From assembly GCA_019414445.1 (NCBI GenBank), contig DXMA01000002.1, positions 120,000 through 183,999 of the forward strand: a stretch of DNA of 64,000 nucleotides, read 5' to 3'. The stretch is from Collinsella sp. GTDB lineage: Bacteria; Actinomycetota; Coriobacteriia; Coriobacteriales; Coriobacteriaceae. Made by a program: the position numbers and the translations under genes. Of the stretch, positions 38,675-49,200 are shown one piece after another. Within the stretch, counting starts at the first letter, position 1. Every line of letters begins with the position of its first letter. Under the pieces are notes generated by a model, which worked only from the letters and a program-made list of their open reading frames with translations, made no database searches and was not told the DNA's origin.

Positions 38675-38918
38675 GATTTTAACTGCGATTGCATTGGTGA
38701 CGACTGTCGCGGCCGGTGCCTTTGCTGGCTATAAGATCGCGACAGACGATGAACTTCGAGGTCGTTTGCTTCGTGGTGCGCAAGATATTGTCGATTCTTC
38801 CAAGAAGAAAATGGATGTTATGACAGAAGATGTTGCCATGCGCACTGCTCAGGTAACAAAAAATCCTAAGATTAATCAAGGTTGGGTTAGCAACCAATGG
38901 GAAAATGTAGGCTATTAG
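38664..38918 (+). CDS. Small YtxH-like membrane-anchored protein
   Basis: 84 residues: one N-terminal hydrophobic helix (ILTAIALVTTVAAGAFAGYK) followed by a hydrophilic, Lys-rich part. General stress YtxH-type proteins share this layout; I claim no specific function. It overlaps the parB 3' end by 11 bases and starts after AAGGAGG, so it belongs to the parAB transcript. Confidence 0.75.
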   Translation: MRNKILTAIALVTTVAAGAFAGYKIATDDELRGRLLRGAQDIVDSSKKKMDVMTEDVAMRTAQVTKNPKINQGWVSNQWENVGY

Positions 38919-38927
38919 GTACCTAAC
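38915..38927. repeat. Palindromic 12-mer, copy 2
   Basis: TTAGGTACCTAAC, identical to 35411-35423; it includes the stop codon of the YtxH-like gene. Confidence 0.5.
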
Positions 38928-38946
38928 AATTACCCTGCATATTTTG

Positions 38947-38988
38947 AGCGGACCTTGTCTGATTCATGAGACAAGGGCCGCTTATTTT
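38947..38988 (+). terminator. Terminator of the parAB unit
   Basis: AGCGG-CCTTGTCT pairs with AGACAAGG-CCGCT (one mismatch, eight-base loop), then TATTTTG. Confidence 0.8.
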
Positions 38989-39043
38989 GTCCGTAAACAA
39001 TGGGGAAGCTAGCAGCGGTCCAAAATTGAGGTCAATAAATGAA

Positions 39044-39078
39044 ACGGCCCCTGTTGCATATCCTGCAACAGGGGCCGT
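39044..39078. terminator. Terminator of rlmN
   Basis: Perfect 15-bp stem ACGGCCCCTGTTGCA / TGCAACAGGGGCCGT with a five-base loop; TTTCATTTATT follows on the minus strand. A parS-like sequence with two mismatches (39083-39098) lies next to it. Confidence 0.85.
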
Positions 39079-39116
39079 CCGATGTTTCACATGAAACGTT
39101 TTGGAGTGCGACTCCC

Positions 39117-40169
39117 CTATGCGTTCTTCTGAACTTTGAAGCGCTGTTTCAGCTGTCCGCAAGCGGCGTCAATATCGTTACCACGGGAGTTACGAATCGT
39201 GGTCTCGATGCCACGGGACTCAAGACGACGCTGAAGATCCTCAACCTTATGAATCGGCGACGGCTTGAGCGGACTGCCCTCGATGTCGTTAAGTTGAATC
39301 AGGTTAACGTGGCACAGCGTTCCCTCGCAGAAGTCGCAGAGTGCCTGCATCTCGGGATTCGTATCGTTGACGCCTTCGATCATGGCATACTCATAGGTCG
39401 GGCGGCGGCCAGTCTTCTCGGTGTAGAGCTGAAGCGCTTCGTGAAGGCGAAGCAGCGTGTATTTCTTAACACCGGGCATGAGCTTATTGCGCGTCGACTG
39501 GATGGCGGAATGCAGGGAAACGGCAAGCGTGAACTGCTCGGGGATATCGGCAAATTTGCGAATACCGGGAATAACGCCGCTGGTAGAGACGGTGAGGTGA
39601 CGAGCGCCGATACCGATGCCATCGGGGTCGTTGAGGATACGCAGTGCCTTGAGAACCTCGTCGTAGTTGGCAAACGGCTCGCCCTGGCCCATGAAGACAA
39701 CGCTTGTGGCACGCTCGCTAAAGTCGTTGGATACATGAAGCACCTGGTCGACGATCTCTTGAGCGGTCAGAGAGCGCTTGAGGCCGTTGAGACCGGTAGC
39801 GCAAAAGGCACAGCCCATGCCGCAGCCTGCCTGGGTGGAAACGCAGACGGAAAGCTTGTTACGACGTGGCATGCCAACAGTCTCGACGGAAATGCCATCG
39901 TGGTACTCGAGCAGATACTTGCGCGAGCCATCTTTGGAAACCTGCTTGGTGAGTTCAGTCGGCGTATCAAAGGCAAAAGCCTCTTTAAGCTGCTCACGGA
40001 AAGCCTTGGGGAGGTTGGTCATATCGTCAAACGAACAAACGTTCTTCTCAAAGACCCATTCGATGAGCTGCTTCGCGCGGAAGGCAGGCTGGCCAAGTTC
40101 GGCCACGAGCTCGCGAATATCGTTTTGGCTCAAGTCGCGAATGTCCTGAGATTTAGTCCTGGGATTCAT
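39117..40169 (-). CDS. rlmN: Dual-specificity 23S rRNA/tRNA adenine-C2 methyltransferase
   Basis: Radical SAM enzyme that methylates A2503 of 23S rRNA and A37 of some tRNAs. The CxxxCxxC cluster is CGMGCAFC; the substrate-binding MGQGEPFANYD and the conserved catalytic cysteine region near the end (DIDAACGQL) are present. Length 350. It is transcribed against the direction of its neighbours. Confidence 0.96.
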   Translation of the reverse strand: MNPRTKSQDIRDLSQNDIRELVAELGQPAFRAKQLIEWVFEKNVCSFDDMTNLPKAFREQLKEAFAFDTPTELTKQVSKDGSRKYLLEYHDGISVETVGMPRRNKLSVCVSTQAGCGMGCAFCATGLNGLKRSLTAQEIVDQVLHVSNDFSERATSVVFMGQGEPFANYDEVLKALRILNDPDGIGIGARHLTVSTSGVIPGIRKFADIPEQFTLAVSLHSAIQSTRNKLMPGVKKYTLLRLHEALQLYTEKTGRRPTYEYAMIEGVNDTNPEMQALCDFCEGTLCHVNLIQLNDIEGSPLKPSPIHKVEDLQRRLESRGIETTIRNSRGNDIDAACGQLKQRFKVQKNA

Positions 40170-40254
40170 GGAAGCCTTTCGATTTTGGGGAAACGTAGAG
40201 GGTATCGCTACAATATGGTATCAGCTGCAGAAATTATAGAGGAGGAGTCTGCCC

Positions 40255-41220
40255 ATGCCGGGTAAAAGCCTAGAGAACATGCACGTAGCGGTCTTGGCGG
40301 GCGGTCATTCCGCCGAGCGCGAGATCTCGCTCGATTCGGGAAAGAACGTTGTGGTGGCGCTGAAGGAAGCCGGCTACACCTCGGTGGAGCTGCTTGACAC
40401 GGCCGCTGATGACTTTATGGTAACCATGGCGACCGGCGGATTCGATGTGGCATTTATCGCCATGCACGGCGCCGGCGGTGAGGATGGCGCCATGCAGGGT
40501 GCCATGGAGACCCTGGGTATCCCCTACACGGCCTCGGGCGTACTTGCCAGCGCCTGCGGTGCCGACAAGGAGGTCTCTAAGCTCCTATACGCCAAAGAGG
40601 GCATTCCCATTGCCCCCGGCCTTGCGCTCGAGGTGGGCGACGAAGTCGATATCGATCATATCGTCGAGGTTTGTGGCGAGCGCTGCTTTGTGAAGCCGGC
40701 CGTCAACGGTTCCAGCTATGGCATTTCCCTGGTCCATGAGCCCTCCGAGCTGCCCGCGGCAATCGCCAAGGCGTTTGAGTACGGCGACAAAGTGCTGGTC
40801 GAGAAGTGCATCGAGGGTACCGAGATCACCGTCGGCGTATACGGCGAAGATGACGTGCGCGCCCTGCCGATTGTCGAGATTCGTAAGCCCGAGGACTGCG
40901 AGTTCTACGATCTGGACGTGAAGTATGTCGACCCTACGGATATCCATCGCATTCCGGCGCAGATTTCACCCGAGAATTACGCTCGCGCTCAGGAACTTGC
41001 CTGTGCCGCTCACAAGGCCCTCGGTTGCCTGGGTATCTCGCGCAGCGACTTTATTGTGAGCGAAGACGGTCCCATTATCCTCGAGACCAATACCATTCCC
41101 GGCATGACCGATACGTCGCTGTATCCGGATGAGATCCGCCACACCGACGACATGACGTTCCCGCAGGTCTGTGACAGCCTGATCCGTATGGGCCTTCGTC
41201 GAGCGGGCATTGCATGCTAA
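40255..41220 (+). CDS. ddl: D-alanine-D-alanine ligase
   Basis: Makes the D-Ala-D-Ala end of peptidoglycan precursors. ATP-grasp enzyme with VLAGGHSAEREISLDSG at the N-terminus, VKPAVNGSSYGIS and the metal-binding LETNTIPGMTD. 321 residues. AGGAGGAG is seven bases before the ATG. Residues around the substrate pocket (IEGTEITVGV) look like D-Ala rather than D-Lac type, though this is a weak inference by eye. Confidence 0.95.
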   Translation: MPGKSLENMHVAVLAGGHSAEREISLDSGKNVVVALKEAGYTSVELLDTAADDFMVTMATGGFDVAFIAMHGAGGEDGAMQGAMETLGIPYTASGVLASACGADKEVSKLLYAKEGIPIAPGLALEVGDEVDIDHIVEVCGERCFVKPAVNGSSYGISLVHEPSELPAAIAKAFEYGDKVLVEKCIEGTEITVGVYGEDDVRALPIVEIRKPEDCEFYDLDVKYVDPTDIHRIPAQISPENYARAQELACAAHKALGCLGISRSDFIVSEDGPIILETNTIPGMTDTSLYPDEIRHTDDMTFPQVCDSLIRMGLRRAGIAC

Positions 41221-44108
41221 TCGAGGACGCGGTTTCGTCAGGAACGCCGCAGTTTGTCATCGACTCCTATGCCACGCTTGCCGAACGCGCCAAAACGCAG
41301 TCCTTCGGCCTTATCGAGGAAGATGTGATTGTCCTCGACACCGAGACCACAGGTCTTTCGGTGCAGGACAACGAGCTGATCGAGATCTCGGCGGCCCGCC
41401 TTTCGGGCCGCGAGGTCGTCGACCGCTTCGATACCTTCGTGCATCCCAAGCAACTGATTCCCACCGAGATTACCGAGCTCACGAGCATTACAAATGCCGA
41501 TGTGGCAGATGCCCCGTCGGCCGTTGAGGCCGTCGCCGCTCTCGCCGATTTTGTCGGTGGTTGCCCGGTGATCGCACATAACGCCACGTTCGACCGCTCG
41601 TTTATCGAGTCGGTCAAAGGCGGCGTCAACGTGAGCGATATCTGGATCGATTCGCTGGCGCTGTCGCGCATCGCGCTTCCGCGCCTGGCCTCGCACAAGC
41701 TGTCTTTTATGGCCGATCTGTTTGGCTGTGACTCGGTATCACACCGTGCCAATGCCGACGTCGACGCCCTGTGTGGCGTATGGCGCGTGTTGCTCGTGGC
41801 GCTCACCGACTTGCCTCAGGGCCTCATGGCGCGCCTAGCCGACATGCATCCGGACGTGCCTTGGTCCTATCGTCCTATCTTCTCATTCTTGGCAGGGCAG
41901 AACCCTGGTTCTATCTTCTCTCTCAGCGCCGCTCGTGCTGACGTCCTCAAGGCCGATCGCGCCGACGATCGGGTGGACGCCGACGAACTGCCGGTCCTCA
42001 AGATGCCGAGTCGTGAGGAGATTGAGGCAGACTATGCGCCAGGTGGCCTGGTCAATCGCATGTATCCCACCTACGAGCCGCGTGATGAGCAGATCGCGAT
42101 GGCGCTCGAGGTCCGCGATGCGCTAGTCACGGGCACTCATCGTGTAATTGAGGCGGGCACGGGCGTCGGCAAATCGATGGCCTATCTGGTGCCTTTTGCC
42201 GAGGCAGCGCGCCGTAACAACATCACGGTTGGTATTGCGACCAAATCGAACAATCTTGCCGACCAGCTCATGTACCATGAGCTGCCAAAACTTGCCGAGC
42301 AACTGGACGGTGGTCTGTCATTTTGCGCGCTCAAGGGCTATGACCACTATCCGTGCCTGCGCAAGCTAGAGCGCATGAGCCGCAGCCAGGTCGAGATTAC
42401 CACCAAGCGCGATCCGGCGGACACGCTCACGGCGGTCGCGGTCATTATGGCGTACGTCTGCCAATCAGCCGATGGCGACCTCGACTCGCTCGGCATTCGG
42501 TGGCGCAGCGTCAACCGTCCCGACTTTACGACGGCCTCGCGCGAGTGCGCTCGTCGCCTCTGCCCGTTTTTCCCTGATAAATGTTTGGTCCACGGCGCTC
42601 GCCGTCGTGCGGCGCATGCCGATGTGGTGGTCACCAACCATTCCCTGCTGTTCCGCAGCGTCGCGGCCGAGGGCAGGATTTTGCCTCCGATTCGTCATTG
42701 GGTAATCGACGAGGCCCATTCCATCGAGCGCGAGGCGCGCCGTCAGTGGGCGCGCGTGGTGTCGGCGGACGAATCACGCGTTCTGTTTGAGCGTCTGGGT
42801 GGCTCGAGCACCGGCGCGCTAAGCCAGGTTTCCCGTGATTTGGCAACCTCCGAGGGCTCTACGCTCTATCTGGGCCTTACTGCCAAGGCGACGTCGACGG
42901 TTGCGCGCGCGAGCATGGCAATCGCCGACGTGTTCGATGGCGTTCGCGAGCTCGGCCGCCGTGCGCGTGGGGGTTATGACAATGCCAATCTATGGATTGG
43001 CCCCGAGCTGCGCGAATCTGACGACTGGCATGATTTCTTACAGTCGGCCTACACTGGCATCGACGCATTGGAACAAGCTGACAAGAGCGTCGACGCGCTG
43101 GTGCAAGCCGTCGCCGCCGACAAGCCCGAGGTTGTTGTCGACCTGGGTGATATCTCGCGCCGCCTGCACGAGCTGGCCGAGAACCTCAAACTCATCATTG
43201 ATGGCACCGATGAACACTACGTGTATTCGCTGCAGGTCAATCGCAGACTTCGTGCCGGCGGAGAGTCGATGACCGCAGAGCGCATCGACATTGGCGAGGC
43301 TTTGGCAACCGAGTGGCTACCCGAGGTTCACACGGCTATCTTTGCCTCGGCGACCATGACGGTGTCCAAAAGCTTTGAGCACTTTAACCATGCGGTCGGC
43401 CTTGATCGCATCGGTGCTTCAACGTCGTCATCGCTGCACTTGGATTCGAGCTACGACTTCGATTCGAACATGGCTGTAGTCGTTGCGGGCGATATCCCCG
43501 ATCCGCGCGATCGTGAGAGCTATCTTACGGCGCTCGACCGCGTACTGGTCGACGCCCATCTTGCTATGGGCGGATCGGTGCTCACGTTGTTCACCAATCG
43601 GCGCGACATGGAGGACCTATACGCCCGCGTTGAGCCCAAGATGGCCCGTGCGGGTCTGGAGCTCAACTGCCAGCAGCGCAACTCATCTCCTCGTCGCCTG
43701 CGCGACCGGTTTATCAACGAACCGACCTCGTCGCTTTTTGCGCTCAAGGCCTTCTGGGAGGGGTTTGATGCCAGCGGTGAGACGCTGCGCTGCGTCATCA
43801 TTCCCAAGTTGCCGTTCTCGAGCCCCACGGACCCGCTCTCGTGCGAGCGCAACCTGCGCGAAGACCGCGCATGGGCGCGCTATTCGCTGCCCGAGGCGGT
43901 GCTCGAGGTTAAGCAGGCCGCGGGGCGTTTGATCCGCTCGTCGACCGATAGCGGTGTGCTGATCTTGGCGGATCCTCGCCTGGTGACGAAGGGCTATGGC
44001 AAGAAGTTCTTAACGTCGCTGCCCACGAGCTCCTACCAGCGCATCGAATCGGCGCAGATCGGGCACTATCTACAGCTGTGGCGTGCACGCCACGAGCGGC
44101 GGCGCTAA
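41214..44108 (+). CDS. dinG: DinG-family helicase with N-terminal DEDDh exonuclease
   Basis: 964 residues. The exonuclease part (about 36-205) has VLDTETTGL, HNATFDRSF and HRANADVDAL, the three metal-binding blocks of DnaQ-like 3'-5' exonucleases. The XPD-like helicase part has Walker A AGTGVGKS near residue 314, DEAH in VIDEAHSIE near 498, and four cysteines (about 381, 444, 449, 456) placed to hold an iron-sulfur cluster. Firmicute DinG proteins with this fusion are mostly nucleases with lost helicase activity; here both sets of motifs seem intact. The start overlaps the ddl end by seven bases. Confidence 0.9.
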   Translation: MLIEDAVSSGTPQFVIDSYATLAERAKTQSFGLIEEDVIVLDTETTGLSVQDNELIEISAARLSGREVVDRFDTFVHPKQLIPTEITELTSITNADVADAPSAVEAVAALADFVGGCPVIAHNATFDRSFIESVKGGVNVSDIWIDSLALSRIALPRLASHKLSFMADLFGCDSVSHRANADVDALCGVWRVLLVALTDLPQGLMARLADMHPDVPWSYRPIFSFLAGQNPGSIFSLSAARADVLKADRADDRVDADELPVLKMPSREEIEADYAPGGLVNRMYPTYEPRDEQIAMALEVRDALVTGTHRVIEAGTGVGKSMAYLVPFAEAARRNNITVGIATKSNNLADQLMYHELPKLAEQLDGGLSFCALKGYDHYPCLRKLERMSRSQVEITTKRDPADTLTAVAVIMAYVCQSADGDLDSLGIRWRSVNRPDFTTASRECARRLCPFFPDKCLVHGARRRAAHADVVVTNHSLLFRSVAAEGRILPPIRHWVIDEAHSIEREARRQWARVVSADESRVLFERLGGSSTGALSQVSRDLATSEGSTLYLGLTAKATSTVARASMAIADVFDGVRELGRRARGGYDNANLWIGPELRESDDWHDFLQSAYTGIDALEQADKSVDALVQAVAADKPEVVVDLGDISRRLHELAENLKLIIDGTDEHYVYSLQVNRRLRAGGESMTAERIDIGEALATEWLPEVHTAIFASATMTVSKSFEHFNHAVGLDRIGASTSSSLHLDSSYDFDSNMAVVVAGDIPDPRDRESYLTALDRVLVDAHLAMGGSVLTLFTNRRDMEDLYARVEPKMARAGLELNCQQRNSSPRRLRDRFINEPTSSLFALKAFWEGFDASGETLRCVIIPKLPFSSPTDPLSCERNLREDRAWARYSLPEAVLEVKQAAGRLIRSSTDSGVLILADPRLVTKGYGKKFLTSLPTSSYQRIESAQIGHYLQLWRARHERRR

Positions 44109-45022
44109 AGCGGACAGAAGAGGGTTTTTGCCATATCGCACAGACGCTTTGACAGGGCGGGGTCATCCAAGATGCGGATGGCTCCGCCCGCTGCGATTAT
44201 CTGGCTCAGCAGCCAACGCTCGGAGCCGTAATGTACGGTTACCGTTGCCATGTCTGTCCCGCTGCGCTCGATGAGGGTGATGCCGGCCCAGTCCAGATGC
44301 TCCGCCATATCGAATGGCATCAAGAGCTTTGCGCTACGCTGCGTCCGGGCAAGGGAATCGTGGAGGGATGCAACGTCCTGTACATGAGGCACGACGGAGT
44401 CTTCCGTCAAGGTGAGTCCCTCGATTTTATCCATGCGATAGGTGCGCTGCTCATCGACCGCGATGTCCCAGGCAATCAGATATGTTTGGTCGCCGTTTGC
44501 TGTAATGCGCAAGGGGTCGACCAGACGCTCGCGTGGCCGCGCATCGTCCATCGAGCGATACGAGATACGACAGCGAACGCCGTCCTGAATGGCGCAGCTC
44601 AGCTGCTGCCAGTGCGACCCGTGGTTGACGGTGTCAAAGACGTGCTGGTTATAGCCGAGCTCTTCGGGTAGAAGAGCATGTCGAATTCGAGCCGCCGCCT
44701 GGGGCTCGATCCCCAACGATTCAAGTTCGTGGTTGAGCACAGCGCCCTCGGCGGCACTCAGGCGCAGCGGTAGTACACGCCCGGCGTCACCGGTGAGGAC
44801 CACGCGCTCGCCGTGGCATTCGCAGATGATACGCGCACCCGATTCTCGGTCCGCGAGCGTCGAGACGATCTCGAGAATCTCGTCGAGCGACGCCCCCGTG
44901 ATGTCAAAGCGACTGCAAATCTCGGTTCGTGTCATGCCGCTCTCGCCGGCGGCGTAGAGGGCCTCCATGATGTCGATGGCGCGCGAGAGCCTCTGCTCGC
45001 TGGTGAGTTTACGCACGGGCAT
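44105..45022 (-). CDS. WYL-domain transcriptional regulator, second of pair (PafC-like)
   Basis: About 305 residues: an N-terminal helix-turn-helix (LSRAIDIMEALYAAGESGMTR) and a C-terminal WYL region (TYLIAWDIAVDEQRTYRMDK, with the tyrosine-leucine of WYL replaced in part). Such proteins sense single-stranded DNA or other ligands. It overlaps the upstream WYL gene, so the two are made together; PafB-PafC pairs that control the mycobacterial DNA-damage response have this arrangement. Its 3' end overlaps the dinG 3' end by four bases. The start is uncertain: ATG at 45022, or TTG at 45043. Confidence 0.8.
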   Translation of the reverse strand: MPVRKLTSEQRLSRAIDIMEALYAAGESGMTRTEICSRFDITGASLDEILEIVSTLADRESGARIICECHGERVVLTGDAGRVLPLRLSAAEGAVLNHELESLGIEPQAAARIRHALLPEELGYNQHVFDTVNHGSHWQQLSCAIQDGVRCRISYRSMDDARPRERLVDPLRITANGDQTYLIAWDIAVDEQRTYRMDKIEGLTLTEDSVVPHVQDVASLHDSLARTQRSAKLLMPFDMAEHLDWAGITLIERSGTDMATVTVHYGSERWLLSQIIAAGGAIRILDDPALSKRLCDMAKTLFCPL

Positions 45023-46031
45023 GCTCGTGCACCGTCCTTTCAATGAGGTGGTTCCACGCCTGCTTGAGCGATTTGGGGGCCATGGGCCTCATGCCGTCCA
45101 TGGCGTGGGCCATGCAAAATGAGGCGGCGGCTTCAAGATCGCGCACGTCAACGGTCCAAGTCCATCCCGAATCGGTGTGTGCGAGCTCACCTCGCCCGCG
45201 CGTGAGGCCGTTGATCATATCGATCTGCGTCTGCGGGGCGAACGAGAACGTAGCCGCAACGGGCGGGCGGTCGGCAAAATCGAATTCAAAGAACAGGTAG
45301 TCGTTGAGATTGAAGTCTGCAGGGATGGCGTAGGCCTTCGAAGGACGCCAAGCGCGAACGATACGGTCGCAGCGGAATGTCCTGATGTCGTCGGTGGCAT
45401 TGTCGAGGCCGCAGAAGTACGCAACGCCCTCGCGCTCGAACATGCCGTAGACGCAGACGGTACGCTCTTTCTGCTCACCGCGTCCGTTCTGATATAAAAA
45501 TCGCAGCGCGCATCGCTCGGCAAAGGCGCTCCATACCGCATCGACGGTGGGAGAGCGGCGGATCGGTGCTTCGTCCGCCGTCGTCCTGCCGGTGAGGTAG
45601 GCAATCTTGGAACGAATATCGGCAAGCGGCGCGGCAAAAGTGGATGAGCCGGCCGCTATTGTCTGGTCGATAGCGTTGAGCAGGATATCGGCGTCGTCTG
45701 CGGTGATGAGGCCGCCTGCCGCAAACGTGTGCTCGCGGTCGATTGTCCATGAGCTTTCCTCGGTCTCCTGCGCGCCGGCGGGGCGAACTTCCTTGATTAA
45801 GATGCCGCGTTCGAGCAGTTTGTCACGATCGCGCCGAAACTTGCGCTTATCCGAGTCGATATTGCCCGAGCCATATCCCAGGTCAGAATCCAAGACGATC
45901 TGCTCGGTCGTCAGCGGTTCGGGGGAGCTGTTGAGTACAAAGAAAAGATTGAGGATGCGCTGAGCCGTTTTATCGAAACTGGGCTCCGAATTCCCCTTTT
46001 TAATTGTCGCGGTCGCGTCGCTTGCCGTCAT
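45009..46031 (-). CDS. WYL-domain transcriptional regulator, first of pair (PafB-like)
   Basis: 340 residues with an N-terminal winged helix (RILNLFFVLNSSPEPLTTEQI, KRKFRRDRDKLLERGI) and a central WYL fold (ALRFLYQNGRGEQKERTV, GVAYFCGLDN). The C-terminal WCX-type extension follows. A divergent 200-base gap separates it from the M28-like gene, which may share regulatory sequence. Whether the pair acts on dinG next door or genome-wide on DNA damage genes cannot be told here. Confidence 0.82.
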   Translation of the reverse strand: MTASDATATIKKGNSEPSFDKTAQRILNLFFVLNSSPEPLTTEQIVLDSDLGYGSGNIDSDKRKFRRDRDKLLERGILIKEVRPAGAQETEESSWTIDREHTFAAGGLITADDADILLNAIDQTIAAGSSTFAAPLADIRSKIAYLTGRTTADEAPIRRSPTVDAVWSAFAERCALRFLYQNGRGEQKERTVCVYGMFEREGVAYFCGLDNATDDIRTFRCDRIVRAWRPSKAYAIPADFNLNDYLFFEFDFADRPPVAATFSFAPQTQIDMINGLTRGRGELAHTDSGWTWTVDVRDLEAAASFCMAHAMDGMRPMAPKSLKQAWNHLIERTVHEHARA

Positions 46032-46229
46032 AGAGTCCTCGCATGAGAAGGTGGTTTGCTGCCATGATTTTAGTCCGATATGGAGATTAGGCTATATCCT
46101 TGTCCGCTCGGGGCGTTAAGATGGCCCGAATTCGGTCGTTTGCGCTCGCTCGGGGTATACTTTCGACTATATACGGTTCTAATGTGCATGCATTGGGCCT
46201 ATTTGTCGGATTATGGATGTGGAGCGCAC

Positions 46230-49200
46230 ATGGCGAACACCCAGAACTATATTAACCACCTGCTGCAGAACACCGGCATCACGCCGGCATGCAGCGAAGA
46301 AGAGCGCTTGGCTGCCGAGGATATCGCTCAGATCTTCCGCAACCACGGCTTTGATCCCGAGGTTCAGGAGTTCAATGCCCCGGCGCCCAGCAGGTTGGCA
46401 TTTGCCGTTACCGGTATTCTTGCGTTTGCCGGCGCCCTGCTGATGGGCATCGGCGGCGGCATCGGCTTGGTCGGCTCCTTGCTGGCCATTGTCGGCGCCG
46501 TTCTTTACGTGCTCGAGCGCACGGGCCACCCCGTGGTTTCGCGCCTGGGCAAGACGGGCGTGAGCCAAAATGTCATCGCCTACCACAAGGCCTCGGGCCC
46601 GCTCGCGTCTCCGCGCAACCGCCCGGTGGTCGTTGTCGCACACTACGACTCTCCCCGTGCTGAGCTGCTCGCCCGCGAGCCCTATGCTTCGTATCGTGCG
46701 CTCATCGCCAAGCTGTTGCCCGTTGCCACGGTTGCCCCTGCTGCCGTTGCCATCTTGCGTATCCTGCCGCTCCCCGGCGCGCTCAAGGTTCTGCTGTGGA
46801 TTGTCGCGATCCTCGCTTCCCTCGTTGCGCTCGCCAGCGCGGCAAACATCATTTCTAACCGTTTTGTGCTTCCCTATACGTCCGGCGCAGTGTGCAACAA
46901 GTCTTCTGTCGCCGCTATGCTCGGCGTTATGGACAACGTTGCTCCCTTCCAGGGCGAAAACGAGTTTCCCGACGATGTTCCGTTCGATACCTATTTTGGG
47001 GAGCAGAAGCGTCGTGCCGAGGAGATGGCGCGCGCAGCAGCGGAGTATGCCGCGGCCCAACAGCAAAACGACTACGGCAACACCATCGAGTATGAAGAGC
47101 CTACCTACGCCGAGGACGAGTTCGGTCAGCCGATTGCTCCCGACGCTCAGACCGAGCCCGAACAGGGCGAGGCTTTCGACGAGCAGATCGAGGGCTTTGA
47201 GGGTGCGTCTGCCGACGAGACGCTGATTGGCGCCATCGTGCCCGAGGATCAGAATCAGGCTGTCCAGGCCGAAGAGTTCAATGACGAGGTTCCCACTGCC
47301 GAGCCGGCGGAGGAGCCTGTCGCGGCCGAGCCCGAGCCCAGGCTCTATCGCAATGCCGCCGGCAACATCCGCTTTGGTTCGGATGCCATCCGTGCGCTCG
47401 GAATGCTTCCCGAGTCCTGCACGCTCGATTACGAGGAAGGCGAGGAGCCGACGTTTGAGCCCGAGCCTGCCCCCGTCGTGACTGCATCTGCGCCCGTTGT
47501 CGCCGTGGATGATGAGTCTGCCGCGGTTGCCGCTGCCGTTGCCGAGCCCGAGGCGGTGTCCGCGATCGATCCCGCGGCAGGACTGGACATTTTGGCTCCC
47601 GCCGCGCCGGCGCAAGACGTTACGGACGAGCCTGACGACGATTACGCTGAACAGCCGAGGCGCGTGTCTTACGAGAGCGATACTGATTTCTCGGCCGAGA
47701 TTCCCGCGGCAACGCCCCATGCCGATATTGCATCCGCGTTCTCTTCGATTGGCGCCAGCGCTTCCAACTTCTTTAAGGGTGCGCTTGCAAAGGGCAGGAA
47801 ATTTGTCGACGATTTCGAGGGGAAGCGCGCTGCCGCACGCGAGGCTGCCGAGCAGGAGGCTATCGCTCAGCAGCAGGCAGCCGAGGCGGCACGTGAGCGC
47901 GCGGCGCAAGAGTTCGAGCAGAACGAGGCTATGCAGTCCGTGCCTGTCGACGCCGCCGAAGCTACAACGTCCTTTGAGGCTCAGCAGCACGTCGATAGCA
48001 CCATGTCGTTTGATGCCGCGCAGTTCGATTCCACGATAACGTTTGAAAAGCAAGGCACCGCGATTGCCGAGCCCCTTCCTGTTTCCGATGAGCAGGGCGA
48101 CGCGGCAGACGATGACGAGCCTATTGATGCTGCCGAAATCCAAGATGTCGCCGGGCACGAGCCCGTCGAGGTCAACTGTGACGAAGGGCAATACGCGGCA
48201 GCCGATCAAGGTGATTCGACCGAGGTCGAGCAGGAGGAAGTGCCTGCGGTTTCCGAGGCTCCCGAGACAGATGGGTCGAGGCCTTACTCCACGCAGATTT
48301 TCACCATGCCGATCCCGAGTGGTTCCGGTGCCACGGTTGCCGATGTCGCTCCCACTCAGGACGAAACGGTCGATTCCCTTATGGCCCAGATTTCCTCCCA
48401 AGCATCGCCGCGTCCGCAGATGAATGTTCCCGATCCGGCGTCGGCACCGTCGCCTGCACCCTCCTCGTCTCCGCTGGCTTCGGTCCCCGATCCGTCGCTG
48501 CCGTCGATGAAGCGGACAAACGTTGCGTCTCGCACGTCGCTGTTCGACCTTCCCGATCCCTCCGCACAGGTCAACGACCCCTTTGCTACCGCTCAGGGTC
48601 CCGAACCCACATCGGCACCCGTTGCGCCTCCTATGCCCGTTGCGTCGGGCGCACAGCCGATCGAGACCATTTCGGCTCCCGCCCCTGCGGCACCTAAGTC
48701 TCGCAAGCGCGGCCTGGGCGGCCTGTTCGGTCGTAAAAAGAAAAACGAACAGGACAGCATGAGTGACTGGCTGGGCGTCGAAGACGATTACGATGCCAAG
48801 AAGTCCGGTCGCGGCATCGGTTCGTGGGATAATTTCGAGGACGATAACGATGGCTGGAAGGGCGGCGCTACGTCTTCCGACGGTGCTTCTTCCGAAGATA
48901 TGCTCTCGGCTGTCGCTTCTATGGGCGACGATGAGCTGCTCGGTCACGATATCTGGTTTGTGGCAACGGGCGCCTCGGATTGTGATGGCGCCGGTATGAA
49001 GGCCTTCTTGGCTTCGCATCGCGATAAGCTCCGCGGCGTCTTCTTCATCAATCTTGAATCCGTCGGCGCCGGTAGGCTTTCGGTGGTGACGGTTGAGGGC
49101 GAACAGCAGCTGCTCAAGGGCGATCGCCGCATCATGAACCTGGTCAGCAAGGTGTGCAAGTCGTTCCATGTCGATTGTGGCGCGCTCGAGATGCCCTATG

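Noticed and set aside
44105..46031. WYL pair as regulator of a phage-defence island
   Set aside because: WYL genes often accompany defence systems, but no defence gene lies nearby and the tandem arrangement fits PafBC better.
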